A stretch of DNA of 64,000 nucleotides from Pohlia nutans (Eukaryota > Streptophyta > Bryopsida > Bryales > Mniaceae): the NCBI GenBank assembly GCA_022496805.1, contig CM040093.1, positions 13,184,213 through 13,248,212 of the forward strand, written 5' to 3'. Within the stretch, counting starts at the first letter, position 1; every line of letters starts with the position of its first letter. The notes beneath the pieces were generated by a model. The model was not told where the DNA came from. It was given only the letters and a program-made list of their open reading frames with translations, and made no database searches. Position numbers and translations under genes: made by a program. Below are positions 23,359 through 36,600 of the stretch, piece by piece.

Positions 23359-24176
23359 AGGCTCGCGGCTTAATAATATAGTCTGTTGTGTGGTTTAGAC
23401 TGGTGTGGATTAGTCTGTTGGTTTTAGTGGAGCGGAGTTGCTGGTTTTGCTCCCTATGTACATTTGGAGACTGCTTCTAATGTAAATCCATTCTCGAATC
23501 ACCTCGTGTATTGGCAGATTTACTTGCTCGATCTTTTGATGCTGTTGTCATCTTCAACTTGTTGCTTAATTTGTGGCATGCTTGTATTCTATCTTCTAAG
23601 TTTGCTGGCGAAAGGCAAGAGAATTCTTCTTCACTGCTGTTTCCGAACTTTAGGCATCACGATTGATTAATGGCAGCATAACTCTACACGTATCCAAAAA
23701 GAAGCTTAGACATTCATTCTCGAAGTTCAACGTTGAAGAGAAATAGTTCCCTGGTTCATTATAATTCCATGGTGCTGGTTTCAATGAATTCAAGAGTAAT
23801 GAATTTGCGCACGACGCATACACGATCAGTGATAGAAGCCTTAGGAGTCATGACAAAACCGATGTCGGAAACACAACAAAGAAAATTAAGTGTGTTGCAT
23901 TTACGCTTTAGTCTGAAACAGACCGCGAGCTTCAACGTGAGCACGAAGAAATATAATTTGTACAAGAGATAGATTCTATGATATAGCAGAACCGAGGAAA
24001 TTCTATAGCCTTCTAAATGTGCAGGCTCGATGAATCCTCGAGCTCAAGATGCTGTAGCCGCTAATTAAATTATGTCAATACTCCTATTGAATAGAGTCTA
24101 TTTCGTAAAGTGCAGTAAATACACCTTGATGAGGGAACTACAGTAGCTGCAGTAAATTTATGCAAGAGTAGTTAAG
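23359..24176. other. No gene recognised; intergenic between convergent genes
   Basis: 3' flanks of the small secreted-protein gene (+) and the methyltransferase gene (-). Short frames on both strands between 23730 and 23970 show no motif. Confidence 0.4.
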
Positions 24177-25716
24177 TTAGTTTCTGGTAGCTAAAGGCTT
24201 CTCCAGAAGGGCAGAGAGGTAAACTTCCTGCTTATCAGCGCCACGATCGAGCTTCAAACCGACATCCCACCGCAACTCCTTGTATCCAAATCTTCGGATC
24301 AACGGAGTGTAGATAGAATCCAGTTCCGATTGAACGCAAAAGAAGTGATCAAGCCACAAGAAGCCGCCAGGTCGCAAGACGCGGTCGATGTCGTAGAAGA
24401 TGAACTCCAGGGTGTCAAGAGGGATCCAGTTCGACAGGACGTGCATTGAGTGAACGATGTCCAATGTGTTGTCCCAGAAGGGAAAGCGGATGCCGATGGA
24501 CATGAAGAAGGGGATAACCCCGCGCTGCGCGATGAAGTTGTTGAAAGGCCCGTTCAAGTTCAAGGTGGAGGTGATGATGGTCACGTTGTGTTCGCGCATG
24601 CGCACGGCGAAGGAGCCGGTGCCGCCTCCGATGTCCAGACCGATGCGGAGCCCGCCGGGCTTTAGGGCGACGACTTGCTCCACGGTGAAATCGACAGCGC
24701 CAGGGGTAGACGGCCGGCCTATCCAGCGGTGAAGCTCCCGCCCCTGAAGGTCGAAGCAATCGAGACAATCCGCGAAGATTTTTCGTTTGGCGCGTGTGTT
24801 GAGACAGTCGAAGCTCTTGCAATCGTACGCTGTCCAGCGGATGTTGCCGTCCGCGGGCTGTGTCCATAAAGAATCCGGATACGGTATAGGCTCGGTTGGC
24901 TTTTCTGGTCCCCTCGCCAAACATCTGCAAAAACAGAGCGGCTTACATCAATTTCGGGAAAACAGAGCTCTAAGTGCGACAGAGATGTGAGGAAAGCACA
25001 GACTCTGCGACATTGTTCTAGTCTCTTCAAGAAGGTAAAGAGGATTTTTAAAAGTGAACTCACCGGCGGCGGGGAAGAGGCTCGCAACCTTGCAGCAGGA
25101 GCTTCTGCGCGAGGTCGTCGTCGTCGGGGCAAACCTTGCCGACGTTGTAGTTCATGAATTTTGTGATGTCTTCCATGTTGGCGACGCAAGCATGGCCTAC
25201 ACTGGCTGTCAGTGAGTCTGATCGGAGGGCGGGGTTCCAGCCGAATTGAAGCTTCTTCGGCGCCACATACTCACGAAGTTCTTGAGGCAGACCGTCACGT
25301 CTGTCAAATATCCAGCGATGGTAAGGATCACCTTCAATTGCTGTCTTTATTGCTTCAACGGCGGTATTTCGATCTCCATCGGTTCGCGCCGTGGCGATTG
25401 CTTTCGTGTTGGCTTGAATGTCGGTGAGGAGCTTCAGATGCTTCTCTTGTACGTGAATGAGCTGGTCTTGAGCTTTTCGAAGCTCCCCGCGGAGCTGACG
25501 AATCTCGCCGAACGTCTCGTTGAGCTGGTTTGAGCGGTCATGCTGGAATGTTGCTGCCAGCACTGTTTTCTGGTACTGCTGCAGAGTGGAATAGTTTTGG
25601 AAGCCGTAGAATGCGAACACGTTGAGGAGGAGGTACGCTGTCACGGCGATGATATTTTTCCGAAAGTAGCGCCTCTTGCCGTCGTCCTCCGCCTTCTGGT
25701 TGGCTTCCAAGCTCAT
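24177..25716 (-). CDS. Type II membrane SAM-dependent methyltransferase (2 exons)
   Basis: Exon 1 (25716-25064) and exon 2 (24924-24177) join in phase (GT-AG intron of 139 bases), giving 466 residues. The start is the Met of MSLEANQKAED. A basic N-terminus is followed by a membrane segment at about residues 21-38 (NIIAVTAYLLLNVFAFYGF), a coiled-coil stem (~60-120), a conserved cysteine-containing region with GCEPLPRRRC, and a Rossmann methyltransferase domain. Motif I, GLDIGGGTGSF, is at about 313-323; later come VHSMHVLSNWIP and VLRPGGFLWLDHFF. This architecture matches the plant At3g27230/At5g40830 (ICA)-type family, Golgi-anchored enzymes linked to cell-wall pectin methylation; assignment is from memory of the family. 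The coding parts are GC-rich relative to their flanks. Confidence 0.85.
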
Positions 25717-27155
25717 CGTGGCTATGGCGACAGCCCCGTGCACTCTGCTAAGCAAAAGCTGTAGCTAATTTGAAGCTTTTCTTGCCGTTACGTCAATCCG
25801 GTTCGGAGACGAGGATCACTGATCTTCAGCAACCAGATCCGTATCTCTCGATATTGTTCTTTCTTCAATTCCGTATTCACCTGAAAACCGCCATCCGACA
25901 TAAGGAATCAAAATTCATCCCCTGTTTTGTTCAATTCCTAATACTCTGTTTCTCTTAAGCTCGGATTCACAAGACCTTAATCCATATCTAACAGTTTTTC
26001 TTACATACCAACGGGAGCTGCTGATTGTCTCAGAAAGTAAGAGATGAAGACGCAAGAAAGCGAGGGCAAGATGGTGAGCGAGACGACCTAGAACAGCAGA
26101 ATTTTCACAACCTCAGACTAATCTCAGCCAACCTCGTCCAACATTAATTGATCAACAGACGCAACGTAGTCAACATACAGGCAGATTCAACCCAGGCACT
26201 GCAGCATTGCTGAAAGATGGGCAGAGGAAGAGCTTGCTGCAAATCTGATTTAATAAGCAGCCTGTAACTGACTGAAGCCACCATAGTTCCTTCATCTTCT
26301 CACTAGTAGGTGGTGACTCCGGGGTGGTGACTGACAGTGCAAACACAGGATCAACTTCGTCGAAATGCCCGTGGCAATATGGCCATTATCGTCTACAGGA
26401 AATGCATGATCAACAAGTGGATCGAAACGTCACATCATGACCGCAAACATGGAATCGTAGGAGGTTGAATCTGTGCATGGTGATCAGCTCAGCTACTTTT
26501 GATCAACTCCAAGAGATGCCTATGTACACTTGGTACGTAAGACTATCTTCTTCACCACCATTGCACCATCTTTCCAAAACCAAACAGAATTAAGTACAGG
26601 AAATGAATAGAGCTTCTGTAGCTCATTGACTCTGCAGCTTCTTCTTCATCTTCTACTAAATGCACGCAGCTCAATGTCAACAGAAATTGAGCAGGGAAAT
26701 ATCGAAACGCAACGTATCTCCCCACGATCTGCATTATACGAATTGGCAAAGTCTAGTCACAGCGCAAGTAGACACGATTCTTACTCGTTTTACCGGCTGA
26801 TCAACAGTCACATGCACACTTCAGGTTGAGCTCACTCATTACCGTAGTACCGTTTCTTGTGATGAACTTCTGTGTGGTGCAGCTTCTCATGAATGTTTTA
26901 ATGTGGGTCTGCCTGTATTATATTTCGTGTGTGCGTGTGTTGTTAGTTTGAATTATTTCTTGTGACATTTGATGGCACAAGAAACACTACAAGTTACAGT
27001 TTTGACTGCTGTGTAACTTCACTCGGACCTTGTGATTTTCTGACGGTTTCACCTCCCTGTGTAACTTCCTTCCTATGGATTCAATCGTGCAGTTAATTCA
27101 GCAGGGCTACCCAGTCACCACTTGGCACTGAGTCCATGGGTTTCACCTGCTGCCT
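25717..27155. other. No gene recognised; methyltransferase upstream region
   Basis: Contains the promoter and 5' leader of the methyltransferase gene. No frame beyond ~80 codons and no family motif was found. Confidence 0.4.
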
Positions 27156-27564
27156 TTAAGGTAGAAGCACCGTCTCATAACCGACAATGCACTCAAAACC
27201 AACATGTAGACTTGCCCATAATGGTTAAGAACCAAACTCAATGCCACTTGTGTAGAAATATCTGTCAACCAATCAACTTCTTGCACTATTACTTATATTA
27301 CTCAATGCCAAGAAGCAACTTGGACCCGTTTGTGGAATCATATGTTTACATATTTGGAATAGTTTAATTAACGGTTTTGGGTGATGACTAACTTTTCCCT
27401 TTCAAAATTTGTAGAAATTTCATTTCTTAGAATAAAATTATGAAAATAATTGCATTCTTCATGATTTTTGTTTTTCTATGAAGGAAAAATATTGTCCGCC
27501 TTCAACTCCTATTGCACGTAGGTTAGAATGCTTAAGCTATCGGTTATGGGTGCTTCTACCTTAA
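27156..27564. mobile_element. TTAA-ended MITE of a second type (409 bp)
   Basis: Left end TTAAGGTAGAAGCACC, right end GGTGCTTCTACCTTAA, plus an inner match CATAACCGAC against TCGGTTATG. TTAA stands at both extremes, as in the main TTAA family, but the terminal repeat is different (GGTAGAAGC instead of CCCCTAAA). No ORF. A partial GTAGAAGCACC match occurs at 42061. Confidence 0.65.
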
Positions 27565-28904
27565 GTCTAAGGGAAATAGTACACTGCTATGCCATAAATT
27601 TTGTTGCCAGTTCTCTGTGATTTTTTCCACTATATGGCAAGACTCCATAAATTCGAATTTCTTGGAACTTTATAATTTTCAGCACATTTTTACATAAATT
27701 TGATCACTATTACCAAATTTCAGCTCCAACAAATAAAATCTCTATTTATGGTGAATTTTTTTCTTTCTTTGCACCGTCTTATAGAATAATTGATGAAAAA
27801 TTATCAGTGATGGATTTTCCAAAAACCCAATCATGAAGTTGTAGAAAATATCAATGCGCACATCTTTCTTTTTGAAAGAATTCTCAAAAAGTTGCAGTTT
27901 TTGCGTAGGGATGAGTTCAATTTTAACCCCTATTAAGATCTTACAGTTAAAATTGAAAAAAAAACTACTTTATTTTATTTTTGCTCATTGAGTGGTTTTT
28001 GGGTGAAACATAGTTATGGTCCTTGTGGGGTTAACTTAGGGATAAAACACCACATTCAGACTTTACATTCTATCATTTAAAAATCCATCGGTAGGAACAC
28101 TCACTTCAACTTTCCTATTAGCAATAGGTTGCTCCATGCAATTTTGGGACATTCCATACTAATTTTTATAAATTCTTCTAATGATATATAAAATAATTGT
28201 GAGTATACATGTTATCTACTCAAGTAGTATATATTATAATTTAACTTTTATTTTGTATACAAGAGATAGATAAGGCAAATTAAGACAACCTAATGAACGA
28301 AGGAATGAAAGAAAAATAAATAAATATATAAATATATATAAATATATAAATATATATATTTATATTTATTGGAAAAAATCAAGTCAATAGACCTTCATTT
28401 TAAAAAGCAAGAGAGGCTCTAATTGGACCTATTGATTATTGTAAGTGAGTGTCTATATATCGTACTCAGCTATTAGCATTGGTATCTCCTGCCGAATATT
28501 TAATTAAAGTGCCGAAATGAATGATGTGAATATTCTTCGAGATTTGGTGGATATTCTAGAAGATTCTTTTTTCACCATAGAAAAATATTTTTTTTTGAAA
28601 ATTTAATGTCCTGAAAATTTCGGCATCTCTTTTTATCATTATTTTTTGCCGACCTTGACGGTCAAGTACGGTATATATAGTGGGCCTCGTACACAGACCA
28701 CCTACTTGTATTTGCATTGATATGTTAATCAATCAAAACATGAATTCCAAGCAAAATCGTCTCTGTAGTTTAATGGTGAAAGTAAAAGGCTAAAAATAAA
28801 ATGGTAAAGTTGAAAATAAACAAAACTATTCCCCAAAAAAATATCTTGGATGTGGTGATGAAAGTGAAAGATTCAAGTAAACATGAATTTCGTGTGGAAT
28901 CATC
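27565..28904. other. AT-rich intergenic; one probable MITE
   Basis: No gene seen. At about 28451-28681, CTATATATCGTACT is matched by the inverse of CTATATATACCGTACTTGAC, and the right part (TTGCCGACC...TACGGTA) resembles the right end of the element at 41153-41427, so a related small element is likely. Confidence 0.45.
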
Positions 28905-29492
28905 TTAACCCCTAAACGTCAGAGCGTCCAAAAAGTGGACGACTAACAGATTCAAACCCTTCTCACGTACTCATCAATGTTTGGATGAAAGTCATCCATT
29001 TTTTGGAGATTCTTCACCAAGTTGTTGTCACATCTAACGGTTGGATTTAGTCATACTTGATTACATATTTTTCTAAAATTACAAATGTAGAAGTATGTCA
29101 AGTCGTTGATCAAGCCAAAATTGCGTTGACTGTAGTTCAAAAGTGGCCTTGCAAAAATGAGGTCATAGATTTAAGAAACACAAAAATTTCAAAGAACCAC
29201 CACGTTTAAGAGTATCTCATTTCAAATTCATTCCAACAAATTTTACTCCAAAAATATTAAAATTTTGTTTGTAATCGAATTTAGAAGGAATTTTTAATTT
29301 TAACTTTCAAATTTTATAATTAAATATTGGTGATAGTATTAGTGAATCAAACTATACGGATGGAATCTAAAATTCAAAATCTAGAACTTTCATTTTGTAT
29401 ATCAATTCCAAAATATTCTTCTAAATAGTAGTTTATGATGCTTTTTCTCAAATTGTCAATTCCAGGGACACCTTGGTAAGTTTAGGGATTAA
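28905..29492. mobile_element. TTAA-ended miniature element, long type (588 bp)
   Basis: Left end TTAACCCCTAAACGTCAGAG, right end the inverse of TTAATCCCTAAACTTACC. The interior (AATCTAAAATTC, ATATCAATTCCAAAATATTC) is related to the long elements at 39471, 51602, 54407, 54979 and 55582. It is the most diverged of that set. Confidence 0.7.
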
Positions 29493-29818
29493 TGATCTAT
29501 GTCTAAATAATTAAAACAATAAATTGGTAATCTTATAGTATTTCTTTCTTGATAAGAAACTTCTATGTTGGACTACAATATAAATGTACAATTTATATTT
29601 GTATTTATGAATTATCTTTGAGGATTTATAACAATTTGAGGTAAACTATATTTTGAGTCTTCCTATTATCATTCTCGTGCATTAAAACTCTAACTCCATT
29701 TGATGAAGTTATTCTTGAAAATACAACATATAATTGACCGGGTGCAAATACAAATTTTGAAGATTGTCTTTGAATGTGATTAATTTATTGTCATTGCAAA
29801 TGCTGTTTTAATTGAGAA

Positions 29819-29823
<5 letters not shown>

Positions 29824-29893
<70 letters not shown>
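29824..29893. repeat. (TA)n microsatellite
   Basis: About 70 bases of perfect TA dinucleotide, followed at 29935-30030 by an A-rich GAAA/GAAG purine tract. Length in this copy may vary or be mis-assembled. Confidence 0.9.
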
Positions 29894-29896
<3 letters not shown>

Positions 29897-30030
29897 ATTT
29901 TAATTTTTTTGTATACGTATATACTATGTTCTGGAAAAAAAAAAAAAAAAAGAAAGAAAGAAAGAAAGAAAGAAGAAGGAAAGAAAAGAAAGAAAAGAAA
30001 AGAAGAGAGAGAAAGGAAGGAAGAAGAAAA

Positions 30031-30613
30031 GGACTGAGTGTAGTTTCAAGTGGCACCGCATCAACTAATGAAATTTGTCCACTTCAGCATGTCCAACTGG
30101 ACTGTTTTTCTGACGAGTTTGATGAGGTGGACTCCTCCGACACTCCACCTTCACTCCGTCTGACCGCTTCCCTTCGCGACTCGCTTCGATCAATACATTT
30201 GCAAAAGAGTCGGTGTCCGTGACGATCGGGAAGTCTTCTAGGGTTGCATGGAATTCTGTATTTCAATGCACGTTGTCGTTGCATTGCCTTTGCAGTCGAG
30301 AGATTTTAGGGTTCCGGGGGAGAGAATGGACATAACATCGTGAGGTGCGCACTGTCCCAACGTTGAAATTGACCGCATAACTGCAGACACGAAATTAGTT
30401 GCCTATGTTTTTTTTTTTTTTTTTCTTATGTTTTCTTATGACTGCAGATCAAGGAAGCATAATTACGTTTGGGATTTTTTGATGCTGAGCTTTTATCGGT
30501 GTTCGAGCAATCTGGACAGAAGGAGAGCATTGCTCGCAGGAACGCGAGAATTCTGTTTGACCTAATTTATAGTTTGGATGCTTTGCTGTTGAAGCGAATG
30601 ATTCTCCACCGCG
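30031..30613. promoter_or_regulatory. Likely promoter and 5' leader region of TDP1
   Basis: GC content rises after the purine tract and the region ends at the TDP1 start codon. It contains AGGGTT-type motifs common in plant 5' leaders (near 30308). No core promoter element can be assigned with confidence. Confidence 0.35.
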
Positions 30614-33600
30614 ATGTCCACCTCTCAGGTACAATTTAACAAATTTCGCATTTCAGCTATGGAGCAAGATGCCAAAATAACCGGAGAATTAAATAAAATT
30701 GTTTGTTTCCGTTCTCTGATTACAGTTCAACAATAACTTGAACTTTTTTTACGTATGTATGTGTACTTACACCTTAAGAACAGAGTCTTTGAACAGAATC
30801 GGAAAATGGCAATTAAAAGATGGAATAAAATGGAAGATTCCGTTTTTGTATGATGCTGTAGTTCTAAGTTCTATGGAAAGAGACAAGACTAATCATGTAT
30901 TTCTAGATCTATCATTTTAGCCTTGGAGTATGATGGCTTAGTTCTTAAGTCTATGGAATGAGACAAGACTCAGGTGAAGTAGAAATGTATCGCATTGTGG
31001 CGGCATTTTACACTACTACACGATCTAGTCTGATTGTATAAATCTATTCGATGCAATTTTTCTTGATCGTATGGCTTGTGCACATTTTCATTAGGTCTGA
31101 AGTTGTGAATACTGTTTTCAAACGAGGTGTGGTGTACTCTGTTCTGTCCAGCATCAGCTGGGATATTTACAAGCACTGGAAGATGATGGCAGCAACTTAA
31201 AGAGTAAGGTGTTGCCAATTCCTCTCTTCAAGGGTCTAAACTCTATTGGTCGAGACGATTTAGTGGCTGCAAGCAAGCAAGTGAGCCGGAAGCATGTGGT
31301 CCTCAATGCTTCTCCGGATGGAAGTTTTGAACTTTCCGTAGTAAGTCTTTTCTTGTTGTGAATCCAAAATGTTCTAGTTCTCATTTCAAGAGAAGGACGC
31401 TGCTGTTATTGAGGGTAAGGGTTTAGGGTTTAACATATTTTTTTATTCTTCTTCCATATCGCACAAATGCAAAGATATATTATTTTTGGCTTGGGCATCT
31501 TTGCATTCGACCTTCTGTAGAGATTGTTTGAAGTTACTGAAGTTTGAACTCGAACTGATGTTTTATAAATAAAGCCCGACATTTTGACGAAGTATGGTGT
31601 TTCTGGGTTTTTGGCGACGGTTGTGCAGGAGGGGCAGAATCCTGTGGTGATCACATCTGGTTCAGTGAAAAGAAAGCTTTTACCAAACACAAGGGCTTCT
31701 GTAGCTAGTGGGGATATTATTGAGTTCTTACCCGGCAAATTGCCTTACAGACTCATTTTTGAACCCACTCAAGATGAGCCGGTGCTACATTCAAGCCTTG
31801 ACGTCCAGAATGTGAGGAGTACACAAATTAATATTTGCCAGCTATCAGACTCAAGGTCGTCGGAACTGCCCCTGCAAGATCATGGAGCCTCAGTAACTAC
31901 GAAGAGACGAGAGCGGGAAATTGTACTTATTGATTCTGACGAGGATGAACAAGTAACTAAGAAACAAAAGCAACAGTTACTTGATGATGAGGCTCTTGCT
32001 CGAGCTTTACAGGTAACAAATTTGCAGTAAATTGTTGCAACATATACAAGGGCAGAACAAAAAGCCTTTATTCTGGTTCTATGCAATAACGTCTAAATGT
32101 TTGAAAATAATAATAACTAGAAAAAATAAAAATAAATGTGCTTAGCGCTGGATTTTGTTTGGCAGTCTAGTCATATTTTACACAAGAGATGGAACATTTG
32201 AGGTTGAGGTGTGATTACTAGCCTTCAAGAAAAATCTATGCACTGATCTTCTTGTGTCGAAGAATATTACCAAGAGTTTTTTCATAAATGTTGAAGTTTG
32301 AATATTCTCCACTAGTTAGCAGACTAATATTAACTGCGTGGGAGTGAATAGGATGAGGAAGACAGGGCTGCTAGGGCATCAATGGGAGAACATGTATCAC
32401 TATCGAGTGCACAATACGTAGGCACATCCTCATCATCTAGGAGCCCACGGATTGCTAACAATGACGAAGGTTCGTTTGGAATAGAGTACGAAGCAGGTTG
32501 CAGATCAAGCTCTACTTTTCGTTTGATGCAGGTGAAAGGCTTGCCACAGTGGGCAAATAAAGGATGTGTGAATATCAGAGGTGTTATTCAGGTAAGGAAT
32601 CTCTTCATATTGGGGACTTTGCTGGAGAATTACTTTGTGAACTTGTCCTGTGCTTACTTTATCTATTAATGTGTTTAGGTTCAGAATACTTCAGCCTTTT
32701 CCCACGTTTAGTTCCTTCTCAGACGTGTATGTTTCTTCTTTGTCAATGTAGGGCGATGTTCAGGTAGCCGTATTATCCAATTACATGGTCGATATCGACT
32801 GGCTACTTGAAGGTGAGGTTCCCTCCAGTACTTCCGCTCAACCTTTAACAAATTCTGTTTTCTAAAGGTCTTCGTTCAAGCACAAGGTGCAGTATCAGCT
32901 ATTGCTTTGTAATCAGTAAACCGGTCATCTGGCTTATATACTCTTCTTAAATCATTCAAGAACTTGCTATCATTTTTTCTGATCTTGTAACTTCTTGATG
33001 GACAGTCCTTGTGAGCATTCTGAAATTCTACATGTTGTAGCCTGCTTTCTTGTCTAATGGTCCAAACGAGATGTATTTTCTTTTCGATGCTCTTCAATTA
33101 AAATACATAGTAGCTACTCCTGCAAGTATGCAACTTGTTGTGATATGCACTCTTCTATTTTGTGCAAAAGATTCTGATCCGATGACTCTGGTACGGGAAC
33201 CTTTTTACAGCTTGTCCACGCCTGAAAACAGTTCCTTCAGTGGTCATCTTTCATGGAGAAAGTGAAGGTTCGCTTGAGCTTCTGCAGGTTTGTGTTGTTA
33301 GATAGGTTCACTTTGTGGCTTATTTTTGAATCGACTGTTGGAAATAAGTTTTGGAGTAATTCTTTGTAGACAGTTAGGCTTTTGGTGTATGTGCATGGGA
33401 CCAATTATGGACTTTTGAACTTGACAGTAACTGCCAATCTCATTTCTTGTAATAGATATAATTTATTTTCGTGAAATCGATATGAGGAAAATCAAGTAAC
33501 TTTAAGTAGTGCGTAGCTTTGATTCCATGATCCATGAGGTTTTCTCAGTGCGTTTTGTTCTGTACATGAAATCCGTAGAGCAGAGATGGTTCTGAATCTA

Positions 33601-36600
33601 TTTAGAAACATCATAACTACATGAGCTTAGAGTCATCCTTCTGACTACAAAGATCGTTTGGGCTTCTGACTGCACAGGCCAGCAAGCCGAACTCCTGGTT
33701 ACTCCACAAGCCTCCACTAAGGCTGAGCTATGGTACACACCACTCAAAAGCCATGTTCCTGATTTACCCAACTGGTGTGCGCATTGTTGTGCACACTGCA
33801 AATCTGATCTATATTGACTGGAATAATAAATCTCAAGGTCTTTGGATGCAAGACTTTCCATATAAAACCGGAGCTGCACAGGAATCCAAATCGTCTCCAT
33901 TTGAGAATGATTTGGTGGAGTATCTACAAGCTCTTCAGGTTGGATGCTCATTCACTTTGCTGGTGTTGGAGGCTTCTTTTGGTCTGTTCAGCTGGCAGCT
34001 ACGTTTACCCATCCATATATGTGTGCTCCAGTTCCGAAGAGACAATACTTTATTGAATTGTTTTATCTCATCTGGAGATCCTCTTCCTCCAATTTGGATT
34101 AATATGCCATTCTGTGTGATGGCAGTGGGGAGGGTGCATGGCAGTTGTTTCTGGACTTGGTGAAGTCCAGATCAATGCTGCTTTCTTTCGAAGGTTTGAC
34201 TACAGCAGTGCCCTGGTACATTCCTGCCTTTTATTTGTAGGATTTTCCTTTACGTCAGAGAGCAGTCCACCTTGTGAGATAAAGATAGAATTGGGAGACT
34301 CTGGGATCTATTAGAAACTGGGAGAATCAGGGCTGCTAGCCCAGGCTAAAGGGGGTGGGTTTAGCCTCCTTTTTTAGCCCCTTCTAGCACTGGGAAGTTT
34401 GAGCAGGGTGCTTATTTTTTTCCATTTTACCCTTAATTTATTCCATGTTAGTCCGGGGCTAAAAGCACGGGGCTAAAAACACTATTAGCCTCCCCTCCCG
34501 CAGTTTAGCCCAGTTTAGCCCACTCTCCTGCAGATTAGCCCCATTTTTGCTTCGAAGATATGCAAGTTCCTCATTTTCGTTTGGCTTTTATATCTTCAAA
34601 TGTAGTTGATTTTCTTACCTTTTTGGCATGCCATTCACTCTTACCAGGTCCGACTGGTTGCCTCAGTTCCCGGGTATCATCAAGGGCGAAACCTGACCAA
34701 GTGGGGTCACTTGAAGCTTCGAACCATCTTGCAGGAGCAGTGTTTTGAAGAACAGTTCAAAGGTTCTCCCTGTATATATCAGGTGAGCGTGGTGGCGTTC
34801 CCGGCGAGAGTTGGTTGCTGATTTGATGGGTTGCTCGTCATATGCGGGTAACCTAAGGACTGATATTCGTTTGCTGGAATTGCTTCAGGATATGTTAAGC
34901 TAATACCACGTGCTTGAACCAATCCCAAATTTATGAAACAAATCTGGAGTGTAAACCTTGATGTGCCCACTGTGTGCAGTTCTCATCTTTAGGGTCTTTG
35001 GACGAGAAGTGGCTGTGTGAATTTGCCTCTTCAATTCAAGCAGGATCCACATTTGGAAAAGAACGACTTGGTCCTGGTCCAGTTCAGATCATTTGGCCCA
35101 CCGTGGAGGACATCCGTTGCTCCATTGAGGTACTTACTAAATGTGCAATGTCCTCGAAGTTACTCAAATTCATCTTCCTACAATTTTATTTTAAATCCCG
35201 GTTCTAATTATTCAGAATCTGGTGATTATATTTCTAGTATCCCTATTGTCGGCTCTATTTAGTATCCTCCTATCAACTAAAGAAGGATTGCTTATTTACA
35301 GGGCTATGCTGCAGGCGGTGCAGTTCCAAGTCCACTCAAAAACGTCGAACGACCTTTTTTATCTAAGTACTGGTCTCGGTGGCAAGCTGATCATACAGGT
35401 AGAAGGTAAGCTGCATCATCCTCACTCTTCGGTGAAATGCAGAACAAGGTAATCCGAAATTTTCTCTTTTGATTCATTTGATTTGTCTTAGATATCCAAC
35501 AACGTCTTTGTTAAAGAAGTTTGGAGGTCCTATCCAAATCCTTTTTTATCACCCCTTCAATTAATAGAATATGCATACCTATAGAAGGCATTGAGTTGTT
35601 ATCACCTGAGACTAAGACTGAGATTTATTGGTATTGATACAGCCGCGCTATTCCCCACATTAAAACATTTGTGCGGTACAACGACCAGAGTCTTGCGTAA
35701 GATTCATTGCCCATTTCTCCACATGTTTGAGGGATAAGACTACAGCTTAACCCTTAAATGCGCAGATGTACGTTTGAAGGAAGTGAATACAAGGAGGTCT
35801 TTTTGGTAATGCCAATAAGTTAATGCCCCAAAAATGACTTTTTAAACCTTAAATTTTTTCGCCACACATGCGTATGGAACAATGAGATGTGGGAATTTCG
35901 GTAGAATTTTGTGAGATGATTTAGTACAACTGCCATCCACAGAGTACATGCATTCTAGAGGAATATCTACACTGGTATTTATACAAATACGTATAAACAA
36001 CCATTCATCAGGCCACAAAATCTACAAAAATATTCCATTTATTTTTTTGAAAAGTCCACAATTCTCTACATTACAATGCACAGAACTTTGATGTTCAACA
36101 TCCAGTTCAATTCAGCCATTAGCCACAAGTTTTTCACAATATGAGCTGAACCATGGACCACTATGGTCCACCTGCACACTTAAGTGTTAAATATCTGCAG
36201 ATTAGTGCCTAAAAGTTATTTGATCATTCATAAATGTCATTTGATCTTGACTTTTCCTTCATCATGACAGATGACTTGGTATCACACAATGCTAAGCCTG
36301 TAGTATTATCCTTTTTATTTCATAAGCAGCTAATAGTAAAAGGTCGGTGGCCCTTGTGACTACAAGCAAATTTTAGGTTGCCTTTTATATTTGATAAATG
36401 GCTACTTCAATTTCGCACTCTTGACCCTTGACGTCACTCTTGGCAGATAGTTCTTGTTGACGTCGTCGAACCTCAGCAAGGCTGCATGGGGAGCGTTGCA
36501 GAAAAACGATTCACAGCTCATGATCAGATCCTATGAGGTCTCCACTTCTGACATATCTGCTTCATTGCTGCAATGAATTCGTGTACGTTTGTGCATCTTA

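Noticed and set aside
29812..30222. 136-codon frame over the TA microsatellite
   Set aside because: Begins in Tyr-Ile repeats translated from (TA)n and Lys/Glu from the purine tract; low-complexity artefact.
33753..34163. 136-codon frame (+)
   Set aside because: Only its first part is TDP1 exon 7; the rest is intron read-through.
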